The notes under the pieces are model-generated. The model worked only from the letters and a program-made list of their open reading frames with translations. It made no database searches and was not told where the DNA came from. A stretch of DNA of 64,000 nucleotides from an uncultured Collinsella sp. (GTDB lineage Bacteria > Actinomycetota > Coriobacteriia > Coriobacteriales > Coriobacteriaceae), in assembly GCA_900542945.1 (NCBI GenBank), contig UQPI01000003.1:6939-70938 (forward strand), in the 5' to 3' direction. Position numbers and translations under genes: made by a program. Of the stretch, positions 57,146 to 64,000 are shown piece by piece; positions within the stretch are counted from its first letter, which is position 1, and every line of letters begins with the position of its first letter.

Positions 57146-57217
57146 GCCCGGGGCCACCCTTTCCCGCCCGCTCACGCGCTTCGCGAGGGTCGCGTTCGGC
57201 AAAGGGTGGCCCCGGGC
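57146..57217 (+). terminator. Large hairpin after the hydratase gene
   Basis: Perfect 17-bp arms GCCCGGGGCCACCCTTT and complement enclose a ~38-nt loop with an inner GCGCTTCGCGA hairpin. It has no strong T-run, but its position 15 bases after the stop suggests transcript end or stabilisation. Confidence 0.55.
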
Positions 57218-57265
57218 TACGTTTCTGCGTTCTCGTTGGGTCTTGAGGGACGCTAATAAATAGAC

Positions 57266-57331
57266 TTGCTTGATGCCGCCTCTTTTTATTGGGGTGGCTT
57301 CTTTTTGGACCACCACAAAGGTGCCTGTCCG
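57266..57331. repeat. CTTGATGCCGCCTCTT...ACCACCACAAAGG repeat, left copy
   Basis: CTTGATGCCGCCTCTT, ATTGGGG and GGACCACCACAAAGGTGCC appear in the same order and orientation at 58128-58208. Here the palindrome is only half complete, ending at CCTGTCC. Confidence 0.75.
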
Positions 57332-57339
57332 GCGGGTTC

Positions 57340-57987
57340 TTATTTCGATGGGGTCCAGGTTATCTCATCGTCAAATAGCCAAGTGCGTGCTGAGCCGCTG
57401 TCGCGCGCTGTCTGCGGATCGGGCTCGCAGGTTTGTTCGTAGGCATCCTCGGTACACCGATCCATAAAATCGACGACTGCCGTCTGGTCGCCTTCCATGA
57501 CGTAGATCACGTTGCCATCCGAGATATAGACTCCCGGCCCTTCGTTGTCCACGTAGCCGGGGTCGTATGAGACGTTGCACAGTCTGCTCCCGTTTGCCGC
57601 GTCGAGTTCAAGGGTCGAATAATACCCGCCATTCATTTGGCCTTTCTTGGCTCGATATATTGCGGCGCCGTACCATCGATTAAACGTCTTGCCTTTGAGT
57701 AAACTGGTTGCCTTGCCGATAAGCTGCTCATCTTGGGTATAGCGCGTGGCTCCAAGTTCGATTCGGGGATAGTTGCTGACCCCAAGCGCTGCGGGCGTAC
57801 CGTCGAAATCGACGGTGATTGAATCGGGTTTGACGATATCGGTGAGGATTTCGATGGGATAGCTTATGGTTTCAACCGCCGCCTGCGTCGCCGAGGCAGG
57901 GAGAAATGCGAGATAGATAATGCCTACGCCGACTGCGGTAATTGCAAACGCTAAGACGAGCAGGCCGATATAGGTGGAGCGTTTCAC
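57340..57987 (-). CDS. Membrane-anchored protein of unknown function
   Basis: The product has a basic start and one membrane segment (YIGLLVLAFAITAVGVGIIYLAFL), then a ~180-residue outside domain. Segments include VKPDSITVDFDGTPAALGVSNYPRIELGATRYTQDEQLIGK and YVDNEGPGVYISDGNVIYVMEGDQTAVVDFMDRC. I do not recognise the family. The first in-frame GTG is 57996, but GAGAGG with eight-base spacing favours GTG 57987. It is bracketed by two copies of the same repeat (57266 and 58128), and its codon use is less GC-rich than the chaperone genes, so recent insertion is possible. Confidence 0.6.
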   Translation of the reverse strand: MKRSTYIGLLVLAFAITAVGVGIIYLAFLPASATQAAVETISYPIEILTDIVKPDSITVDFDGTPAALGVSNYPRIELGATRYTQDEQLIGKATSLLKGKTFNRWYGAAIYRAKKGQMNGGYYSTLELDAANGSRLCNVSYDPGYVDNEGPGVYISDGNVIYVMEGDQTAVVDFMDRCTEDAYEQTCEPDPQTARDSGSARTWLFDDEITWTPSK

Positions 57988-58127
57988 GGTGGGCACCTCT
58001 CATGCAATATGCAATCATTAAGATAAATGATACCAGCTTACGACAATATTCAAAAGAAAGCGACCGCCCGGAATGAGAGGGCTAAAAGGCCCTATTGGGC
58101 TTCGATTTGGGGTCGCGAAACGTAGGC

Positions 58128-58208
58128 TGGGCTTGATGCCGCCTCTTATAATTGGGGCTGATTCTTCTCTGGACCACCACAAAGGTGCCTGCCCCCTTTG
58201 TGGTGGTC
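58128..58208. repeat. CTTGATGCCGCCTCTT...ACCACCACAAAGG repeat, right copy
   Basis: The right-hand relative of 57266-57331, with a complete palindrome ACCACCACAAAGG...CCTTTGTGGTGGT around TGCCTGCCC. The region 57988-58347 otherwise contains the clpB control element only. Confidence 0.75.
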
Positions 58209-58230
58209 CGCATGTCATGAGAGCACTCAG

Positions 58231-58267
58231 AAAATCTTATATATAGAGACTTAGATTTGTGTATAAG
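58231..58267 (+). promoter_or_regulatory. Putative HspR operator/promoter of clpB
   Basis: AATCTTATAT-ATAGA-GACTTAGATT, followed by TGTGTATAAG, matches the element before dnaK closely. It lies about 80 bases before the clpB start. Confidence 0.6.
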
Positions 58268-58347
58268 ATCGTACAAAGCTGGCAACAATACTTCTCGAAC
58301 AACGTGAAGCCGCCCCGTAGGGCGGCCGCCCCAAGAGAGGTGATTCC

Positions 58348-60975
58348 ATGAGAATCGATAAGCTAGCAATGACGTCGCGCGAGGCGCTGCAGACCGCCAT
58401 GAGCACGGCTGCCGACGCGCAGGCCGGCGCGGTGGAGCCGATTCACCTGCTGTCCGCCCTGCTCGGTGCCGGCGAGCGCAATATCTCCGTGATCATCGAG
58501 CGCATCGGCGCCGACCCGGCTCAGCTTGCGCGCTCCACACAAGATGCCATCGACCGCGCGCCCAAGGTTTCGGGCGAGGGCCAGCAGATGGGCCTGTCCA
58601 ATGAGCTCGTCCGCGTCATCGAGAAGGCCGAGAAGAAGGCCACCAAGATGGGCGACAGCTTTGTGGTGACCGAGCATTTGCTGATGGCGCTTGCCGAGGA
58701 CAAGGGCGAGGCGGGCCGCGTACTGCGCGACGCCGGCGTCACCAAGGAGCGCATCGAGCAAGTCTACGAGGAGTTGCGCGGCGATGACCGCGTGACGTCT
58801 GCCGAGGACAAGACCCAGTTTGAGGCGCTGGAGCAGTACGGCCGCAATATCTGCGACCTTGCCCGCGCCGGCAAACTCGACCCGGTCATCGGCCGTACCG
58901 ACGAGATCCGTCGTACCATCCAGGTCCTGTCCCGTCGCACCAAGAACAACCCGGTGCTCATCGGCGAGCCGGGCGTCGGCAAGACGGCCATCGTCGAGGG
59001 CATCGCCCAGCGTATCGTGGCCGGCGACGTGCCGAGCACGCTGCGCGACCGCGACCTTATCGAGCTCGACATGAGCGCGCTGGTCGCCGGCGCCAAGTAC
59101 CGCGGTGAGTTCGAGGACCGCTTGAAGGCCGTGCTCAAGGAGGTACAGAAGTCCGAGGGCAAGGTCATCCTGTTCATCGATGAGCTCCACACCATCGTGG
59201 GCGCGGGTGCCACCGAGGGCTCCATGGACGCCGGCAACATCCTGAAGCCGGCGCTCGCTCGTGGCGACCTGCATGCGATCGGCGCGACTACGCTTGACGA
59301 ATACCGCAAGTACATCGAGAAGGACGCGGCGCTCGCCCGTCGTTTCCAGACCGTGATGGTCTCCGAGCCTACCGTCGAGGACACCATCTCGATCCTGCGT
59401 GGCCTCAAGGAGAAGTACGAGATCTTCCACGGCGTGCATATCACCGATAGTGCGCTCGTGGCAGCTGCCGACCTCTCCGATCGCTACATCGCCGACCGCT
59501 TCCTGCCCGACAAGGCCATCGACCTGGTCGACGAGGCCGCAAGCCGCCTGCGCATGGAGCTCGACAGCATGCCGGTCGAGATCGACGCCACCACGCGTCA
59601 GCTTACCCAGCTGCAGATCGAGGAGCAGGCGCTCATGAAGGAGACCGATGACGCCTCCAAGGAGCGTCTGGAGGCCCTGCGCCAAGAGATCGCCGAGGTC
59701 CAGGAAAAGCTCAACGTGCAAAAGGCCGGCTGGCTCAACCAAAAGAACGCCATCGACCACGTGCAGGAGCTTAAGGGCCAGCTTGACGAGGCCAAGAGCG
59801 AAGAGGAGCGCGCGACTCGCAACGGCGACCTGGGCCGTGCGTCCGAGCTGCGCTACTCCGTGATTCCGGGCCTGCAACAGCAGATTCAGGATTCCGAGGC
59901 TGCGCTCGAGGCGCAAAAGCAGCAGGACGGCGAGGGTCTCAACGAGCAGGTGACTTCCGATGAGATCGCCGAGGTCGTGAGTGCCTGGACCGGCGTGCCC
60001 GTGTCCAAGATGATGCAGGGCGAGCTCGACAAGCTGAAGGGCTTGGAGGGCGAGCTGCATAAGCGCGTCATCGGCCAGGACGAGGCCGTCTCCGCTGTCG
60101 CCGCAGCCGTGCGCCGCAGCCGTGCGGGCCTCTCCGATCCGGACAAGCCCATCGGCAGCTTTTTCTTCCTGGGCCCCACCGGCGTAGGCAAGACCGAGCT
60201 CGCCAAGGCGCTGGCCGAGTGCCTGTTCGATGATGAGCGCGCGCTCGTGCGTATCGACATGTCCGAGTATATGGAGAAGTTCAGCGTTCAGCGTCTGATC
60301 GGTGCGCCTCCGGGATACGTGGGCTACGACGAGGGCGGCCAGCTCACCGAGGCCGTGCGCCGTCGTCCGTACTCCGTAATCTTGCTCGACGAGATGGAGA
60401 AGGCTCATCCGGATGTCTTCAACGTGCTGTTGCAGGTGCTTGATGACGGCCGTCTGACCGATGGCCAGGGTCGCCAGGTGTCCTTCAAGAACACGATTAT
60501 CATCATGACGTCCAACGTGGGCTCCAAGGCCATCGCCGATCTGTCCGGTAAGGACGAGGAGGAGATGCGCCATCAGGTCGACGCCGCCATGGCTCAGACC
60601 TTCCGCCCCGAGTTCCTCAACCGTATCGACGATATCGTGGTGTTCCATCCGCTCGGCATGGCGCAGATCGAAAAGATCGTTGATATTCAGCTCGCCGACG
60701 TCCGCGCACGTCTGGCCAAGGAGCGCATGACGCTTGCCATCACCCCGGCGGCCAAGCAGATGCTCGCCGTGGGTGGCTTGGACCCCGTGTTCGGTGCCCG
60801 TCCGCTCAAGCGCCTGGTCCAGCGCGAGGTCGTGGACGCCATCGCCGCCGCCATCATCGACGGCACGGTGCGCGAGGGAGATCAGGTGACGGTCGATGTC
60901 GACAAGGACGGTGCTTTTACCGTCGTGTGCGACAACACGCCGGCGGCCACTTACGAGGTCCCCGACGCCGAGTAG
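58348..60975 (+). CDS. clpB: ATP-dependent disaggregase ClpB
   Basis: This 875-residue AAA+ protein starts [35 protein letters not shown] (Clp N-domain). NBD1 Walker A is GEPGVGKT (from residue 206), with Walker [12 protein letters not shown] long middle coiled coil (residues ~400-520) marks ClpB rather than ClpA/C. NBD2 Walker A is GPTGVGKT (from residue 609), with [19 protein letters not shown]. It rescues aggregated proteins with DnaK. AGAGAGGTG precedes ATG 58348. The promoter has the same element as dnaK. Confidence 0.97.
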   Translation: MRIDKLAMTSREALQTAMSTAADAQAGAVEPIHLLSALLGAGERNISVIIERIGADPAQLARSTQDAIDRAPKVSGEGQQMGLSNELVRVIEKAEKKATKMGDSFVVTEHLLMALAEDKGEAGRVLRDAGVTKERIEQVYEELRGDDRVTSAEDKTQFEALEQYGRNICDLARAGKLDPVIGRTDEIRRTIQVLSRRTKNNPVLIGEPGVGKTAIVEGIAQRIVAGDVPSTLRDRDLIELDMSALVAGAKYRGEFEDRLKAVLKEVQKSEGKVILFIDELHTIVGAGATEGSMDAGNILKPALARGDLHAIGATTLDEYRKYIEKDAALARRFQTVMVSEPTVEDTISILRGLKEKYEIFHGVHITDSALVAAADLSDRYIADRFLPDKAIDLVDEAASRLRMELDSMPVEIDATTRQLTQLQIEEQALMKETDDASKERLEALRQEIAEVQEKLNVQKAGWLNQKNAIDHVQELKGQLDEAKSEEERATRNGDLGRASELRYSVIPGLQQQIQDSEAALEAQKQQDGEGLNEQVTSDEIAEVVSAWTGVPVSKMMQGELDKLKGLEGELHKRVIGQDEAVSAVAAAVRRSRAGLSDPDKPIGSFFFLGPTGVGKTELAKALAECLFDDERALVRIDMSEYMEKFSVQRLIGAPPGYVGYDEGGQLTEAVRRRPYSVILLDEMEKAHPDVFNVLLQVLDDGRLTDGQGRQVSFKNTIIIMTSNVGSKAIADLSGKDEEEMRHQVDAAMAQTFRPEFLNRIDDIVVFHPLGMAQIEKIVDIQLADVRARLAKERMTLAITPAAKQMLAVGGLDPVFGARPLKRLVQREVVDAIAAAIIDGTVREGDQVTVDVDKDGAFTVVCDNTPAATYEVPDAE

Positions 60976-61018
60976 GCTTTTGGGCATGCCTTAAAATCTA
61001 CCAGCCGTCTCTAAACGC

Positions 61019-61056
61019 CAAGGGCGGCGGATCCAATGGGGTCCGCCGCCCTTTTT
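61019..61056 (+). terminator. Rho-independent terminator after clpB
   Basis: AGGGCGGCGGATCC / GGTCCGCCGCCCT around AATGG, then TTTTT; 45 bases after the stop. Confidence 0.9.
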
Positions 61057-61106
61057 CGTGCGACAATCGATGATGCTGAACGGATGCGATGCAAGGAGCT
61101 ATGCAG

Positions 61107-61292
61107 ATGAAAGACGAGATCAAGACAAGCGCGCCGGCGACCGATGCCGCACCCAAGCCTGCGCCTAAGCCGGCACCCAAGCCGCGCGATCCCTACATCC
61201 GCGCCGAGAACGAGGACGATGACGGCTACGATCCCTACAGCGATCGCCGCCCCGAGCGCGAGCCCCTCTTCGAAGCTGACCCCTGGCGTTAA
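61107..61292 (+). CDS. Small Pro/Lys-rich charged protein
   Basis: This 61-residue protein begins MKDEIKTSAPATD. It contains a Lys-Pro-Ala repeat (PKPAPKPAPKPRDP), then an acidic Asp/Tyr-rich tail (YIRAENEDDDGYDPYSDRRPEREPLFEADPWR). AAGGAG lies eight bases before ATG 61107, which argues against the two earlier in-frame ATGs. It looks disordered, without membrane or metal motif. It is isolated between the clpB terminator and an inverted-repeat control region. I do not recognise it. Confidence 0.6.
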   Translation: MKDEIKTSAPATDAAPKPAPKPAPKPRDPYIRAENEDDDGYDPYSDRRPEREPLFEADPWR

Positions 61293-61431
61293 GTAGCTCA
61301 TTTGGGACGGGGCTTTTAGCTACTTTGTTTTCGGCTAGAGGCGTTCATGCCTGCCCCCCCCTCGGCCGCTCGATATCCTCCGGGAGGGGCCACTAATAGA
61401 AAACTTGCTTATCCATTAATCAAGATACGCA

Positions 61432-61493
61432 CAATCTTGCTCTCCTGCTAATCAAGAATCGTTATAATCTTGATTAGCAGGAGAGCAAGATTG
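61432..61493 (+). promoter_or_regulatory. 26-bp perfect inverted repeat with TATAAT in its centre
   Basis: Arms CAATCTTGCTCTCCTGCTAATCAAGA (61432-61457) and their exact complement (61468-61493) flank a 10-bp spacer. TATAAT (61463-61468) begins in the spacer. A further TAATCAAGAT half-site lies at 61418-61426. The right arm runs into the GGAG ribosome site of the ATPase gene, so binding or RNA folding could control both transcription and translation. Confidence 0.7.
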
Positions 61494-61500
61494 GAGAATT

Positions 61501-62853
61501 ATGGCATTCAACGACTTGGTGGCTCAAAAAATAAAGGACTTTGAGCAACAGGGGATTCCGCAGGTCTTTGAGCGCGACCTTGATCTGGGCAACCCGCAGG
61601 AGCCAAAGCGCGACAACATCGTATATGTGATTGTGGGCGCCCGTCGTTGTGGAAAGACGTATCGCCTGTATCAGGAGATGCGGCGGCTTCAGGGCCAAGG
61701 CGTCGAGCTTGACCGGATGCTATATTTCAATTTTGAGGATGAGCGCTTGCGTCCGTATGAGCCATCGCTACTAGCGGACGTGCTCGATACATTCTATGCA
61801 CTATATCCTGCTGCTCGAGGCGAGGGCGCCTACCTTTTCTTTGACGAGATCCAGGAAATACCCGAATGGGGTGCGTTTCTGCGACGCGTGGTCGATACGG
61901 AGAAGGCGACCGTTTACGTGACGGGATCTTCTTCTAAGATGCTGTCCTCAGAACTTAAGAGCGAGTTCAGGGGCCGTTCTCTTGTGCGAGAGCTTTTTCC
62001 GTTGAGTTTTTCGGAATACGTCCGATATAAGACGGGGAGCGTTCCTGAGTCGAACGCGCCCTTCTCCTCAAGCGCTGCAGCGTTGCTCCGACACCATCTG
62101 GTCGGATATCTCGAGCGAGGGGGATTCATCGCGACACTTGAGCAGACGCCCGCAGACGCGATTCAGCTGCTACAGGAATATGCGTCGCGAACGGTCGCTA
62201 TGGACGTTGTGGAGCGTTACGACGTCAAGAGCCCTCGTTTGGCCTCACTGTTTCTGACGCGGTGTATGGCATCTTCGGGACGAGAGCTGTCGGTGAACAA
62301 GGTGTACAACGAGTTCAAGAGCAGGCAGATACCCGTCAGTCGTAATTCGCTCAGCGACTTACTTGAGTATTACGAGGACGCCTACCTGCTGTTTTCTGTG
62401 CCGGAGTTTACGCGTTCACTTGCAAATAATACGCGGTCTGCGTCTAAAGTCTACGCTGTCGATCCTGCGATGTTTGGAGCATTCTCTCCCGCATCGGCAT
62501 TGGACCAGGGCCAGAGGCTCGAGACTGCGGTGTTCAATGCGCTCAGAAGAAGGACTCCTGCGGTGCGGGTCGGTTCGGTCTGCCGCCTACTGGTCAAGGA
62601 GAAGAATAAAAGCCATGAGGTTGACTTTGTGGCTGGGGATGCACTTCTCATGCAGGCTTATAGCCTGACTCAGGTGAGTGTGGATATGGCAAGCGAGAAA
62701 ACGCGCGAACGCGAAATTGCAGCCCTCGATGCCTCGATGGCCCAGTTTGATCTTGGCGAGTCGGTAATCGTTACTATGGATGAACAGGCCGATATTCCAT
62801 GTGAACACGGTGTGGTACACGCTGTGCCCGCATGGAAGTGGCTCCTTGCCTAA
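61501..62853 (+). CDS. AAA ATPase with DUF4143 domain
   Basis: This 450-residue protein has Walker A GARRCGKT (residues 46-53), Walker B YLFFDEIQEIPEW, a sensor-type VTGSSSKML, then GRSLVRELFPLSFSEY. The C-terminal DUF4143 part has KVYAVDPAMFGAF, LETAVFNALRRR and a nuclease-like HEVDFVAGDALLMQAYSLT. Such ATPases are common in mobile or accessory gene sets; their targets are not known. Its base composition is visibly more AT-rich than that of the neighbouring clpB. It lies under an unusual perfect inverted repeat and stands alone, so horizontal acquisition is likely. Confidence 0.88.
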   Translation: MAFNDLVAQKIKDFEQQGIPQVFERDLDLGNPQEPKRDNIVYVIVGARRCGKTYRLYQEMRRLQGQGVELDRMLYFNFEDERLRPYEPSLLADVLDTFYALYPAARGEGAYLFFDEIQEIPEWGAFLRRVVDTEKATVYVTGSSSKMLSSELKSEFRGRSLVRELFPLSFSEYVRYKTGSVPESNAPFSSSAAALLRHHLVGYLERGGFIATLEQTPADAIQLLQEYASRTVAMDVVERYDVKSPRLASLFLTRCMASSGRELSVNKVYNEFKSRQIPVSRNSLSDLLEYYEDAYLLFSVPEFTRSLANNTRSASKVYAVDPAMFGAFSPASALDQGQRLETAVFNALRRRTPAVRVGSVCRLLVKEKNKSHEVDFVAGDALLMQAYSLTQVSVDMASEKTREREIAALDASMAQFDLGESVIVTMDEQADIPCEHGVVHAVPAWKWLLA

Positions 62854-62867
62854 TCATCTACGGATCT

Positions 62868-62897
62868 GTGGGGCCAGGACCTCCTGGCCCCTTCATC
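62868..62897 (+). terminator. Terminator after the AAA ATPase gene
   Basis: Stem GGGGCCAGG / CCTGGCCCC with a four-base loop, followed by TTCAT. Confidence 0.7.
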
Positions 62898-62926
62898 ACG
62901 GTTGGGGAGTACCATGATGCGCCCGG

Positions 62927-64000
62927 CTAGTCCTGGGCCTTGATGCTCGGCAGCAGAATCTGGGCGATGTAGTCGCATTCGAGCTTGGTGGCAGCGTCGG
63001 CCTTGCCGTCTTTGCCGACCAGCACGCTCTTGATCTGGCTGTAGGTGTAGCGGTTGCCGGTCGTAAGCTCGACAAGCTCAATGGCTGTGTCCATGGGATA
63101 GGTCGACACGGGGTTCTGCGTGCGCCCGTTGATGGTCTGGGGCACCACGTACGGATAGACGGGGCCGCTGGCGTAGACGGTATAACCGTTGCCTAGATTG
63201 GCCGCACCCAAAACCGTATCGCCCTCATCGGGCGTAAAGCTCTCGCCCTCGCGCACCGCGACGAGCGTCACAATCGGCGTATCGCTGTCGCCGGCAAGAT
63301 AGATGCATAGCGTGCTGCCATTTTGCCAAGTCTCGACCTTGCCGTACCATTCGACGGGGATATCGAGCTGGTAGAGGTCGGTTGCCTTGTGACGGGCGTC
63401 GGCATCACGGGCTGCCTGTGCCTTTTGCGCGCTCACGGCATTGACGGCGGCGTCGCGCCGCGCGGTTGCCGCCTGCTGGAGCACCTTGGCGGTGGCGGCG
63501 GAGCTCGCGCCGCCTTCCTCGGCATACTTGGCGGCGGCGTCGATCTGGTCGTTGGTTACCGTGTCGGCCGAAGGCACCTTGAGTTTAAAGGCAGCCTGGG
63601 CACTTAAATCCTGTCCATCGCTCTTAACGGTGACCTGCGTCTTGGTGGTCGGGACGGTATAGATGGTGCCGTCGGCCGCGATGGGGGAGGCAGCGATGGA
63701 GAGCGTGTAATCGCCGGGCAGCAGTTTGATGCCGCGGCCGTGCTCGTCAACGTAGAGCGTTTCGCTCACAGAAGAGCCGTCGGAGTCCTGGCCACTCACC
63801 TGCACGGGGATCTTTGAGCCGGTGGAGCAGTCGAGTCCCGCGGCATGTACGCCAATTTGCACCGACATCATGGTATGGGCGTTTGCGGCAACTACGGCGG
63901 CCTGCTCTTGCTGGTATCCGTTCCAAGCCGCATAGCCCGCGCCGCCGGCGACGAGCGCGACAGCCACGACACCGGCGACCATCAGATTGCGGCGCTTGGG
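62927..64000 (-). CDS. Membrane-anchored protein of unknown function (5' end outside window)
   Basis: The frame is open to the window edge, reading PKRRNLMVAGVVAVALVAGGAGYAAW, a basic stretch and a membrane helix that would follow an N-terminal part not seen here. The outside region has beta-rich segments (VQIGVHAAGLDCSTGSKIPVQVSGQDSDGSSVSETLYVDEHGRGIKLLPGDYTL). An Ala-rich coil and a final domain follow (LYQLDIPVEWYGKVETWQNGSTLCIYLAGDSDTPIVTLVAVREGESF). Coriobacterial proteins of this type often begin with a zinc ribbon, but that is inference. An ATG at 63982 is probably internal. The function is unknown. Confidence 0.7.
   Translation of the reverse strand, partial: PKRRNLMVAGVVAVALVAGGAGYAAWNGYQQEQAAVVAANAHTMMSVQIGVHAAGLDCSTGSKIPVQVSGQDSDGSSVSETLYVDEHGRGIKLLPGDYTLSIAASPIAADGTIYTVPTTKTQVTVKSDGQDLSAQAAFKLKVPSADTVTNDQIDAAAKYAEEGGASSAATAKVLQQAATARRDAAVNAVSAQKAQAARDADARHKATDLYQLDIPVEWYGKVETWQNGSTLCIYLAGDSDTPIVTLVAVREGESFTPDEGDTVLGAANLGNGYTVYASGPVYPYVVPQTINGRTQNPVSTYPMDTAIELVELTTGNRYTYSQIKSVLVGKDGKADAATKLECDYIAQILLPSIKAQD

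Noticed and set aside
54764..57316. 850-codon open frame antisense to the hydratase gene
   Set aside because: It mirrors the coding strand's codon bias and gives a low-complexity Val/Gly/His/Arg-rich product.
58363..60987. 874-codon open frame antisense to clpB
   Set aside because: It is the complement of a high-GC coding gene with strong codon bias; no ribosome site or known domain is present.

Overview
The window is high-GC, densely packed bacterial DNA that fits a gut Coriobacteriia, most probably a Collinsella species. This is inferred from gene content and protein style and was not tested by a search. Supporting features are a membrane-spanning LuxR regulator, a dnaK-grpE-dnaJ-hspR operon with clpB, a nadABC-niaR operon, a [NiFe]-hydrogenase maturation cluster, beta-glucoside PTS and GH1 genes, many zinc-ribbon proteins and lipoproteins, and several families of short palindromic intergenic repeats.

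Layout. 1-405 is the end of a GH1 phospho-glucosidase. 784-4783 is a three-gene sensor operon: a kinase-like 7TM sensor with a degenerate catalytic end, a true histidine kinase, and a LuxR/NarL response regulator. 4975-9272 (minus) is an envelope module of zinc-ribbon proteins, an SPFH protein whose zinc-ribbon tail is cut off by an in-frame amber codon, and a lipoprotein. 9606-16159 is carbohydrate catabolism: a DUF1593 protein, an esterase, a PTS EIIBC and an apiosidase-like hydrolase, with palindromic operators between the divergent genes. 16499-21754 holds a LuxR membrane regulator and a cluster of a small membrane protein, a zinc-ribbon protein and two related lipoproteins. 21836-24604 is an MgtA-type P-type ATPase. 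25040-27710 holds pyrE, an HTH-desulfoferrodoxin fusion and an RpiR regulator. 27877-33868 is a second sugar region: a large glycosyl hydrolase, an AraC regulator, a GH1 enzyme and EIIA(Glc). 34104-41790 holds a lipoprotein, a HAD phosphatase and hypE-hypD-hypC-hypF-nikR; hypF is frameshifted. 42012-45104 holds thioredoxin, an unknown protein and a LytTR two-component pair. 45311-49263 is NAD synthesis under NiaR. 49351-49536 is a ferredoxin. 50059-54494 and 58231-60975 are heat-shock genes sharing an HspR-like control element. The right end has a hydratase of the aconitase family, small unknown genes, a AAA/DUF4143 ATPase and a partial membrane protein.

The most unusual feature is a pair of ~153-nt elements (25723-25875 and 34681-34834), each lying just 3' of a coding sequence. 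They share single-stranded motifs, while their helices differ by compensatory base changes, which points to a structured RNA family. No rRNA, tRNA, CRISPR array or transposase gene was recognised.
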